From positions 1-21,077 of the forward strand of contig JAKSYS010000827.1 of the NCBI GenBank assembly GCA_022925895.1: a DNA stretch of 21,077 nt, given 5' to 3'. This DNA is from Fragilaria crotonensis. Its lineage: Eukaryota > Bacillariophyta > Fragilariophyceae > Fragilariales > Fragilariaceae. Below, piece after piece: positions 8,012 through 17,822 of this stretch; within the stretch, counting starts at the first letter, position 1; every line of letters starts with the position of its first letter. A program made the translations under genes and the position numbers. The notes beneath the pieces are model-generated. The model was not told the origin of the DNA, searched no databases, and was given only the letters and a program-made list of their open reading frames with translations.

Positions 8012-11000
8012 GTAACCTAACAGAGCCGCACCATTCGCCAAATTTATTTGGCGTTCGAGACGAAGTAATCACAAAAAAACGCTCAACACAGACCTCACAA
8101 TTTTCCACCCTGCAAGATCAAAGTTTTTCCCGCTATCAACAGACAATCGCAATAGGGGAAGAAAGTACACAACGCACAAGAATAACGTCACTACGCCCTT
8201 TACCAACCATATCAAAATTACTCTTTCCATCATCCCGTCCTGGCAGACACTGCTGGGAAAACCCAATCGACACGCATCCACAAGAAAGTTATGGAGACAG
8301 TATACAACAAAAAGATCCGAACAATATTCGAATCTTTTTTCAAAATGTCAAAGGATTGACACACACAACCGGGATGGAGGATTATTACTACTATATACAG
8401 GGACTAACATCCATGCACATCGACATTGCAGGATTGTCGGAAACTAATACGGCATGGCAACATTTTCATCTACAGTCAGATTTTCGAAAACAAATCAGGA
8501 AGTACTACCGGCAGAGCAGAGTCCATTTCGGTTATCCAGCAAAAGAAATTGATCAATGCTCTGAACGTACCTCGTTTCAACCGGGGGGAAATTTAACCCT
8601 GGTAAATGGAAATCTCGCATCAAGCAGTTTTGGCAACTCGATCGAAGATCCAACAGGTCTTGGTAGGTGGAGCGGTATATCCTTTCGCGGGAAAGGGAAA
8701 TTCCTCTTAACGACGATTACAGCCTATCGCACATGTGGGGGAAATCACAGAACTGCGTCACTTGGAAGCACATACAGTCGGGAATATCATTACTTCCGAG
8801 ACCGCGGTCACACACAACCTCAACCTCGAAGACTCTTCCTCCAGCATTTAGAAACCGAAATTAAAAAACTCCAAAGTGCTGGACATGCTATCATCTTGAT
8901 GTTGGATGCAAACTCGGATTTTACCGACTCTCATTTTGTACGCATGATAGAATCGTGCGAGTTAAGCGATTTGCATCGTAAGACTCCAGCGCCATCTACG
9001 TACATACGATCCAAAAATCGGAGAATTGACTACATTCTGGGTTGCCCAATCATGCAGAGCAAAATGACGCGATCGGGCACATTGGCGTATTCAGAGGGAC
9101 CTCAATCAGATCACAGAGGGCTTTTCGCAGATTTTGAGATTTCGGAACTCCAAAGTTTCCTATCGGTACCATCAATACCGAATACAGCAACAAGATACCT
9201 TCATACTGGAAATCCAGAACTTGTGTCGTCATACATTCAAAGTATGATAACATATTACACGGAACATAACATGATACGACGAATCGAAGACCTCCACGCA
9301 AACCAGAGCCAGATGACAAAAGAAGAGATACAAGATAAGTTAATCCGTTGGGATCGCGATCAGGGTCGCGCAATGAAGATGGCTGAGAACAAATTACGCG
9401 TACCACCAAAAAAGTACGCGTGGTCACCAACGTTACGAAACACAGCAATTCTATGCAAGTACTGGAAACTTCGACTCCATGAATCAACAAAGCACCTCAA
9501 TTATCGGAACACCTTTCGTCGCTGGCAACAGAAAGTACAGAATAGCGATCCGACTTTCGTGCTCCCAGACCTGGAGAAGGACCTGTCCGTAGATGACATT
9601 CGGCTGAACCTGTCCAAAGCGACAAAGGCCTTTCGAAGAGCACAACAACAATCGATACCCTTGAGACAACAAACGTATGAGTCGCTGATCACAATATATT
9701 CGGAAGACGAGGATCCGACCACTCGAAAAGAGTCATTACGCAAACTAAAAATTGTGCAAAGAACCATCGATACAGAAGTGTGCAGGAAAATTTTCGAGAC
9801 ATCCGCAACATTCTTAAACCAACTTCCCATTCGGCCATATCACAAATACAGGTGCCAAGACAATCACAAGAGGCAAACGAACTTTCCGGAAAAGAAATGC
9901 ATGAGTGCTTATCATCGACACCAAAGGAAGACATAATATGGGACACTATCATTGATAGAGAAGCTATCGAGCGACATCTGCTTCACTACAATCGAGAAGC
10001 TTTCCGTGCAGCAGCGGCATCGCTATGCGGGCATGGAGTCATATACCAAGCGATCACTTTTTCCAGTTTATCTCCCCAAGCAGAGACATTACTAAAGGGC
10101 ATGGTTCCAGAATCTTGGCATGGAGACAATACCATACTTAAGGAATTCTTGGCGTCGTTCGCGATCCCGCAACATGTTCAGGACACGGAAAAAATTGTCA
10201 CAACTATTTCAGAAAATGATGTGAGCAACGGCTTCAAAAAATGGACAGAATCAACGACAACATCACCCTCGGGTCGTCATTTAGGCCATTATAAAGCACT
10301 GATACAAGATCCGACTTTACTCCGATGTCTAACACTTTTTCTCGACATAATTCTCAGCAATGGATTGACGATCCCACGATGGTGCGAGGCGACCAACGTG
10401 ATGATAGAAAAGGACCCTGGAAGCCCAAGAATTCACAGACTACGAATTATACATTTATTCGAAGCAGACTTCAATTTCATCTTGAAGCTCATGTGGGGAC
10501 ATAGATTAGTTCGTCGCGCAATTGAATTGGACTTGCTCCATCAGGGACAACACGGATCGATACCTGGACGGACGACTCTGGACCCTATCATGCTAACGCA
10601 ACTGACATCGGACATTTCCAGGGTACAAAAGACAAACATGATACGTTTCGACAACGATGCATCTGCTTGCTACGATCGAATTATAGTTGCACTAGGAATG
10701 CTAGCAGCCAGACGATGCGGAATGCCGGATAATGCCATCAGCACCCATGCTGACGCACTCAAATGGATGAGGTACAAAGTGAAAACAATATATGGAATCT
10801 TGGAGGACAACTATAGCGGGACCGAATTTGAACCACTATTTGGAACAGGACAAGGAAGCGGAGCCTCCCCGGCAGTATGGTTATCTCTGGTTGTTATTTT
10901 GCTACACACACTGGATAGATTGATACCAGAACGCATGTCGTTTTCCACCCCAAACGGAAAGATACAACACGAACGTCTCACCGACGCGTACGTGGACGAT

Positions 11001-13861
11001 ACGTCGTTAGGCTTCACTGATCATCAATCAGCTTTAAGTTACGAGGAACTAATCAATCGGCTTCAATCAGTTGCACAAACATGGTCGGATTTATTGGAAC
11101 TTTCGGGAGGCACTTTAAATTTTTCGAAATGCTCTTGGTACGTCATCTATTGGGAATGGGACAAAGGCCGTCCTCGCCTTCGTAAATTAAAGCATACAGA
11201 TCCGTCTATAACACTCAGATCATCACTTGATCACACTCATCCAAAACGAGAAGTGAGAATTACAAGAAAAGAACCCGAAGATTCTATACGAATGCTTGGC
11301 GTGTTTTTGTCACCTACTGGCAACAACGTCGGCCAATTACAACAGTACCAACACAAGGCAAAGGCATTCGCGTCAAAACTACACTCCCCACGCCTCACAG
11401 CATCCGACATCCGAACTTTCCACAGATCAATTTATGTCCCAACGATGCGGTATGGATTGACCGCCACTATTGCCACTGCGCAAGAATTGCAGAAGATCCA
11501 GTCAGGAGTAATCGCATCCATGCTACAAAAAATGCACGTAAGCAGCAAAATACCAACTGCAATACGACACGGTCCAAAGGCTCTTGGTGGACTAGACATT
11601 TATGACCTTCGAACTGAAATCGGAATCGAACAATTAAAGTTCCTCAGGGATGCCTTGTTTTCAAATTCATCCGCCGGAAAACTGATTATGATTAATTTAC
11701 ACATGATGCAACAAGAGGCAGGAGTCGATTTTCCTCTTCTCGAGCATCCATCGGAACCTGTTCCATACATCACAACCACATGGCTCTCATCTGTCCGGGA
11801 CTTTATGGCAGATCACAATATCAAAATCACCATCACCGATCAGCCCGGTCTCACACCTCAAAGCACAAATGATGAATTTATTATGCAACGTCAACATCTT
11901 AGCCGATACACCACCGAACAACAACGAGATATCAATTTGGTCCGTCTGTATCTCCAAGCGACGACATTGGCAGATCTTACCGACTTATCACGACCAGAGG
12001 CAATATCACGATACTCACTCGATGGAATGCGAAAGCCTGATGCCACATATGGAAATAAATGGCCTCGTCAAGAAGAACCATCTCGGCCACAAAAACGCCT
12101 GTGGCAACGATACATAAAGTCATGTTTCCTTCGGTATGTGCCGATGTGGAAAAAACCACCAATCACTGCTCGAGAAGTTCAAGAAAATCCAACAATACAC
12201 GGAGTGCCTCAAATCCCCATCGTGCAAACAGACGATCCAACAAGTTTTCCGAATCTCATGACATACATTAAGAGTCTCCCTCGAACTCAACGCAGGATGA
12301 TATCAGACGTCAAACAGGTTGCTACCGACCTTCAGATCTGGAGGGCTTTCCGATCTCGCGAGCGTCTCACAATTGCGTCCGACGGTGGTTTAGACGGACA
12401 ACACGGGACCTTTGGATGGGTACTCGCCACAAAAAAATTGACTCTTTTCGAATGCGGGGGCCCAGTAGATGGACCCTTCGATACGATATCCTCAACACGC
12501 AGCGAATTGTGTGGCTACGCTTCGGCCTTGCTATTGATCACGGCAGTGGCACGGAACTGGGGTTTACGTCACCGTTGTACCTTCCGCTGGATCACCGACA
12601 GCAAATCTGCCCTATCCAGAGCTATTCGCATGGTCCGTATAAGGTCACGCTTAACCCGACTGCCACCAGACTCAGACTTATTGACAATGATCAGCAGCCT
12701 TATGTGGGAACTTCGACGCTCGATTATAATGAAATGGGTGAAGGGTCATCAGGACAAACTCACAGCGTATGACACTCTTTCAACCGACGCAAAATTGAAC
12801 ATGACAGCTGATTTCCTTGCTACGCGGTATAGACTCCGAGGCAGGATTAAACCGACATCACATTTGGATCATCCATCAACGCAGCGCATATCCATCGTTC
12901 TGAACGGCACCCGGTTAACTAGCCAAATTGATGAATGTATCCGGTATCATATAAACGGATATCAAATGCGTCTTCACATGCAAAGCAAGCGACACTGGAG
13001 CAACAGCACCTGGGATCAAGTCGATTTCGATCTTTATGGAAAACATCACCAACGCATGTCATCTCATATGCAAGTCTTCAAAACTAAACTATCCCATGAT
13101 CAGCTTCCACTCGGCAAAACAAGATTACACCGATCGGTGGTACATGACCAAAACATTTCTATATGCCCTTGTTGTGGCACGCACTCCGAAGACGTCAATC
13201 ACTTCTTTCGATGCCCATCAAACAACGCCATCACCAGCGGATTGCACGCGATATTGAAAGACAGCAAATTTCCTGACAGCCATCCTATCAGACGCGTACT
13301 CCACGATGGTATAAAACATTGGATAACGGATCAAAACGTGGCTTTTCAACCTTCAATTGATGGGTATCCACCAGAAATGCAAGCTTCGATTCGCCTCGCG
13401 ATACAATCGCAATCTTCTATAGGATGGGACAATGCAATTCGTGGATTCCTAAGTAAGGAATGGACAGATTTGGCTTCGAGAACTCTCCTTGCACCGAGAA
13501 AGCTGGATCTACAAAATGGACGTCGCAGAATGCAATCCATCATCAATAGCCTTTTCGAGTACGCCCGCAGTACGTGGGTATTCCGAAACGAATGTCTTCA
13601 TGGTAGAGACGAGCAGAAAAAACGAGAAACCCTCACGGCCGAAGAAGCAGAAATCAGACAGTATTATACCAACCAAAAATGCTACATTTTGACGATCGAT
13701 ACCTCTGTGATAAGAACCTGGACACTCTACTGAACTCATCGACTTCCAACAAACGAAGATGGTTACGACGAGCCAGAATTTCAAAAACAAGACAAGATAC
13801 AGACGGCCAGCGGCAATGTATGATAACAAGCTTCTTCCAGCGTACCACAACAGAAAAATGA
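8008..13861 (+). CDS. LINE ORF2: APE endonuclease, reverse transcriptase, RNase H, zinc finger
   Basis: Replication protein of the LINE, ~1951 codons, which nicks the target and copies the RNA there. Endonuclease (about 8325-9140): QNVKGL, GLSETN, LDANSD and the catalytic SDH before RGLFADF. Reverse transcriptase (about 10260-11150): motif A FDNDASACYDR, motif B GQGSGASPA, motif C YVDD (near 10990). RNase H (about 12370-12840): DGG, the Glu of STRSEL, TDSKSA and a final Asp in MTADFLA. A zinc finger of form CxxC...HxxxC follows (CPCCGTHSEDVNHFFRC, near 13167-13217). One base is missing near 9795, where two frames overlap. One A is missing near 13676; the shifted frame adds a plausible C-terminus (MITSFF) ending at TGA 13859-13861. 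Motif A differs from the common LINE FDLxxAFD pattern. The catalytic residues looked for are all present. Confidence 0.92.
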
Positions 13862-14017
13862 GGTATCGCCACGCAACGCAGTAAATGGTACTACTGCACA
13901 TTCATATGTACAGTCGCATCATAACTCTCGCGAGCATAGCTCGCCGGAGTGGGGTACACAGTGCAGCCCGTACGGTCCGCACACGGTGCTAACCCGATAA
14001 TTAGGTTTATTTATTTA
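13862..14017 (+). other. LINE 3' UTR with hairpin and (TTTA)3 tail
   Basis: Contains a 6-bp stem GCGAGC-ATA-GCTCGC (13930-13944) and ends in three TTTA units (14006-14017) directly against the target duplication. A short simple-repeat tail instead of poly(A) occurs in I-like LINEs. The hairpin could be the RNA end recognised by the RT, which is inference. Confidence 0.6.
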
Positions 14018-14031
14018 TCGGCTCAAAGGAC
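14018..14031. repeat. LINE target-site duplication, right copy
   Basis: Identical to 5252-5265. Joining 5265 to 14032 gives a continuous copia pol frame (SKD then RHSHVNAETVAKR), which confirms the boundary. Confidence 0.9.
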
Positions 14032-17000
14032 CGACATTCACATGTCAATGCGGAAACGGTGGCTAAAAGGTTTCGATGCGGAATCGAGACGGCGCAGAAA
14101 ACCCTTAAGGCCACAACGCAGCGGGGCATTCGACAGGCCATGCATCCTCTCAATCGCAGGTATCGTGTGGATCATCTAAATCTCAACCGCCGTCGCTTGA
14201 ATGATACCTTTTATATGGATACCCTCTTTTCCAAGGTTAAATCGCTCGCGGGACATACGTGTGCCCAATTAATCACCAATGGCACCTTTACTCGCGTTTT
14301 CCCTATGGAGACAAAAGCGAGCGCGAATATTGCGTTGGGATCCCTGATACGCTCGTATGTGACCTCGCAACCGAGCAAACCGGTAAGAATACTGAAGTAA
14401 TGAAGTTAATTCGTCGCATGCACATCAAATCACGGATGGCCGAGAAGGGCCGTGGCATCACTCAGAATCATCGCGCGGAAGCCGAGATCCGTGAAGTTAA
14501 AACCAAATGGAAAGCTCGTATGCGCTCCAACCAAATCCCATCTCGACTGTGGGACTATGGACTGGTCTATATTGCTGAAATCCAATCCCTTCTTGCACGT
14601 GGTGCAGACCACCGACCAGGTTTGGAGCGCGTTACTGGACATACCGTTGACATTTCCGAGTGGCTCGATTTTGATTTCTTTGAGCGAGTTTGGTATTGGA
14701 ACCAACGGAAAATGGATATGACCGATGAGCAGGCATGCATCGGACACTGGCTTGGTATTTCCCATCGCGTCGGAAGCGACATGACTTATTGGATTTTGAC
14801 CGAATCTGGCAAGGTCATTGCTCGCTCAACCGTCCAGCACATCACGGTTGCTGATATGGCGACTGACGAGATGCAAGCACGTGTTCGAACCTTTGATTCT
14901 AACCTTGCTGACCGCCTTAATGACGATAACTTCACTGTTTTCTCGCCCGATCACGCCTTTTACCTCCAAGACGACGATGACGGGGACGACCCCCTTCGTG
15001 ATCCCGATTCTATTCCGCCAGATGCAGAATACGGGGACATGTTGCAGCATGATAAGCTCGAAGCTGATGACACCGAATTTGAGAGTTTTGATAAGTACCT
15101 TGGTGCCGAATTCTTTGTCAACGATAATGGTGAAACAGTTCCGGCGAAAGTTGTGAAACGAGCGAGAGACAACGACGGTAATCCCATTGGTAAGCAACAT
15201 CCTAACCCTTTAATGGATACTCGAGCATATGATTGCGAACTTGGAGATGGTACGGTATATCGCTACACTGCCAACGTGATAGCGGAGAACATTTTTGCCC
15301 AGTGCGACGACGAAGGGCGACGACAGGCTGTCCTCCAAGAGATAACGGATCACAGGCGTGACAAGACAGCTATTCACATTACTAACGGATACACGATTAC
15401 CAAGCGTGGACGAAGAATTCCAAAGACAACAACCAAAGGCTGGCAGTTATTGTGTCAGTGGCGTGACGGTACATCCGATTGGGTTGCGTTGAAGCACCTC
15501 AAGGATTCGAATCAATACAGCTTGCCGAATATGCCGTTGCTAATCGCTTGCAAGAGGAGCCAGCCTTCAAATGGTGGGTTTCAAACACTTTGAGAACTCG
15601 GAATCGGATTATTGCAAAAGTCAAACGTAGGTATTGGAAAACGAATTACAAGTATGGGATACGCCTTCCACATTCGGTTCAAGAGGCGCTTCAAATCGAC
15701 AAGGAGACGGGGACTGATTTTGGTGGCAGGCAATACAGAAAGAAATGAAGAAAGTTATGGTTGCGTTTGAATATGACGATCAGGTAACACCCGAACAAGT
15801 ACGAAATGATCCGGATAAGTATGTGGGTTTTCAGGAGATCAAGTGCCACATGATATTCGACGTGAAGATGGACCTTACGAGAAAAGCACGTTTTGTCGCC
15901 GGAGGACACATGACTGAACCACCACCGAGTATTACCTATTCGTGTGTTGTTAGCAGGGATAGCGTTCGACTTGCGTTCCTCATCGCAGCATTGAATGATC
16001 TTGATATTACGGCCTGTGACGTCGGGAACGCCTACCTCAATGCACCGTGCAGAGAAAAGATCTGGTTTGTAGCGGGACCTGAGTTTGGATCACGGCAGGG
16101 AACGGTAATTAAGGTTGTCAGAGCATTATACGGTTTGAAGTCAAGTGGTGCTGCTTGGCGATCAATGTTCAACTCAACCATATTGGAAATGGGTTTTGTC
16201 CCGACTGTAGCGGACCCAGATGTTTACCGACGTGCCAACGTAAAGCCCGATGGTTTTAAATACTATGAGTATATTCTTGTCTATGTCGATGACGTCTTGA
16301 TTATATCACACGATACTGACACACATTTAAAACGAATACAAGCGAGCTATGACTTGAACCCGGATAGTATCTGACCGCCAACGAGATACTTGGGCGCTGA
16401 CGTGCGACGACTCACGCGCCCTGGCGATACTTCTGGACGTGAATACTGGTCCCTTTCTGCTTATACTTACGTGAAGAACGCTGTTCGAAACGTGAAACAA
16501 CTATTGAAAGACGAAGGTCGTGCGTTAAAGTCCACAGCGAAGTCTCCGTTTTCTAACTCTTCATACAGACCTGAGGTTGACATGTCCGATGAATGCGATG
16601 ACGACGAGGCAGCAAGGTTTTCTCAACTGATTGGGGTACTGCGTTGGGCGGTGGAATTGGGTCGCATTGATATGTATACAGAAGTTGCATTGCTTTCGCA
16701 ACACTTGGCTTTGCCGCGTGTCGGGCATCTTGAAGCTGTATATCACATATTCGCTTACCTCAGCAAACATGAGAAATCAAGTATTATTTTTGATCCGACT
16801 GACCCGTTACCCCATACCATCACTACCGCTAAGCCGGACTGGACCCCTTTCTACAGCGACGCAGAGGAACTGTTGCCACCAAAGATGCCAGAACCGCTCG
16901 GTCACCCGGTAAATATCTATACCTTTGTGGATGCGAATCATGCTGGAAATGTTGTGACGCGCCGAAGTCATACAGGAATTCTTTTATTTGTTCAAAACTC

Positions 17001-17378
17001 ACCCATCCTATGGTTAAGTTGACGACAGAATACAGTTGAAACTTCAACGTTCGGGAGTGAGTTCGTTGCGTTAAGAACTGCCCGGGACATGATTATTGCT
17101 ATGAGTACAAGCTCAGGATGTTCGGGGTGCCTTTAGAGGGACCGGCACAAGTCTTTTGTGACAATCAAGGTGTTGTGAAGAATGCCAGTGTTCCTGAGTC
17201 CGTTCTGACGAAAAAGCATAATGCGGTGAATTATCATGCGGTAAGAGAAGCGGCAGCGGCAGGTGTCATGGAAGTGCATAAGGAAGACACGGCGACAAAT
17301 TTGGCAGATTTATTGACAAAGGTCTTACCATCCGATCGGCGACGTGAGTTACTTGGATCTATTTTATACAATCTTTAG
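14032..17378 (+). CDS. Copia Pol, 3' part: integrase, reverse transcriptase, RNase H
   Basis: Resumes the pol frame interrupted at 5265. Integrase: probable catalytic residues are Asp in FYMDTLF, Asp in VCDLATEQTGK and Glu in NHRAEAEIREVK, followed by the conserved HWLGISHRVGS/YWILTESGKV region. RT: motif A region DITACDVGNAYLNA, YGLKSSGAAW, and YVDD at 16282-16293. RNase H: TFVDANHAG, SEFVAL, FCDNQG and a final Asp in NLADLLTK. Breaks: one base missing near 14340, 15513, 15718-15721 (T run) and 17105; in-frame TGA at 16372-16374 (a Gly or similar expected) and 17020-17022 (Arg expected in LSRRQNTVETS). The frame ends at TAG 17376-17378. Domain identification is strong; a full product is not possible as sequenced. 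Confidence 0.9.
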
Positions 17379-17504
17379 GAGGCGACGCATCCAAGCCCAG
17401 GTTTCCGGCCATTATCTCATGGTTTAGGTACCTCCTGCGCGACTTCAAAGTCGTGGGCACACAAGCAGGTATATCGGTATATGTGATCTCCGAATCGCGG
17501 GGAC
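17379..17504 (+). other. Copia 3' non-coding region with weak polypurine tract
   Basis: Between the pol stop and the 3' LTR. The purine-rich GCGGGGA at 17497-17503 just before the LTR is the likely plus-strand primer, though short. A small palindromic stem CGACTT-CA-AAGTCG lies near 17440-17453. Confidence 0.4.
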
Positions 17505-17716
17505 TGTTTAATACTGACTACTGTGATACTGGTTACTATACCACAATTCGCAAGAGGTGTCAACTGTCAACGCGGCGTCAGGATACGATTCGGATTTCTC
17601 CAGACGCATCTAATCTAGCACTTATAATACTTTTGTGTTCTTGTTTTATATCCTCTGTTGCATCCTTTGTTCCTTTTACTCTATCGTAAGTATATCGTTC
17701 CATCCAGATTTATTCA
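17505..17716 (+). repeat. 3' LTR of the copia element
   Basis: 212 bp, TG...CA, matching 2368-2569 with two substitutions. Its 10 extra bp come from 1 bp near 17525, a tandem CTGTCAA copy near 17565, and 2 bp near 17684. It ends 106 bp upstream of the LRR start codon and carries the same TATAATA (17623-17629). Confidence 0.92.
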
Positions 17717-17720
17717 ATCT
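17717..17720. repeat. Copia target-site duplication, right (ATCT)
   Basis: Matches 2364-2367 directly outside the 5' LTR. Confidence 0.65.
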
Positions 17721-17822
17721 GACCAAAAACACGATACACGCCAAAACCCACAATTTGACACATTATCAACGACACACAAATCGACGCACTGCAAACGACG
17801 TTCGAAATAAGATACGCGGACC

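Larger units (their letters stand above)
5266..14017 (+). mobile_element. Full-length LINE-type (I-superfamily-like) non-LTR retrotransposon nested in copia pol
   Basis: 8752 bp bounded by the 14-bp target duplication. It holds a 91-bp leader, ORF1 (5357-8011), ORF2 (8008-13861) with APE-type endonuclease, reverse transcriptase, RNase H and a C-terminal zinc finger, a ~156-bp 3' UTR, and a (TTTA)3 tail ending exactly at the target duplication. Absence of LTRs, an APE endonuclease upstream of RT, and RNase H downstream of RT are features of the I-like group of LINEs. The exact clade needs a tree. It has five frame shifts and one in-frame TGA, so it looks inactive as sequenced, but no large deletion is seen. 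Confidence 0.92.
2368..17716 (+). mobile_element. Ty1/copia LTR retrotransposon (diatom CoDi-like) interrupted by a LINE
   Basis: Direct LTRs (TG...CA) at 2368-2569 and 17505-17716 bracket gag (2886-4434) and pol (4435-5265 plus 14032-17378). The pol domain order is protease, integrase, RT, RNase H; integrase before RT is the Ty1/copia order. Without the nested LINE and one copy of its target site the element is about 6.58 kb. With frame errors discounted, gag is ~515 codons and pol ~1393 codons, so the element was probably complete when it inserted. It now has eight frame shifts and three in-frame TGA codons. The flanking ATCT duplication indicates one insertion event. The DSHADT protease and the Gag/IN style are those I associate with diatom copia families; the subfamily is not assigned. 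Confidence 0.93.

Noticed and set aside
13949-14179. 76-codon open frame across the LINE/copia boundary
   Set aside because: It spans the target duplication in a frame unrelated to pol or ORF2; the true pol frame is explained by the joined flanks.
2368-17716. Treating the whole 15-kb element as a single giant retroelement
   Set aside because: It has two RTs and two RNase H domains of different classes, and the 14-bp duplication shows a nested insertion instead.
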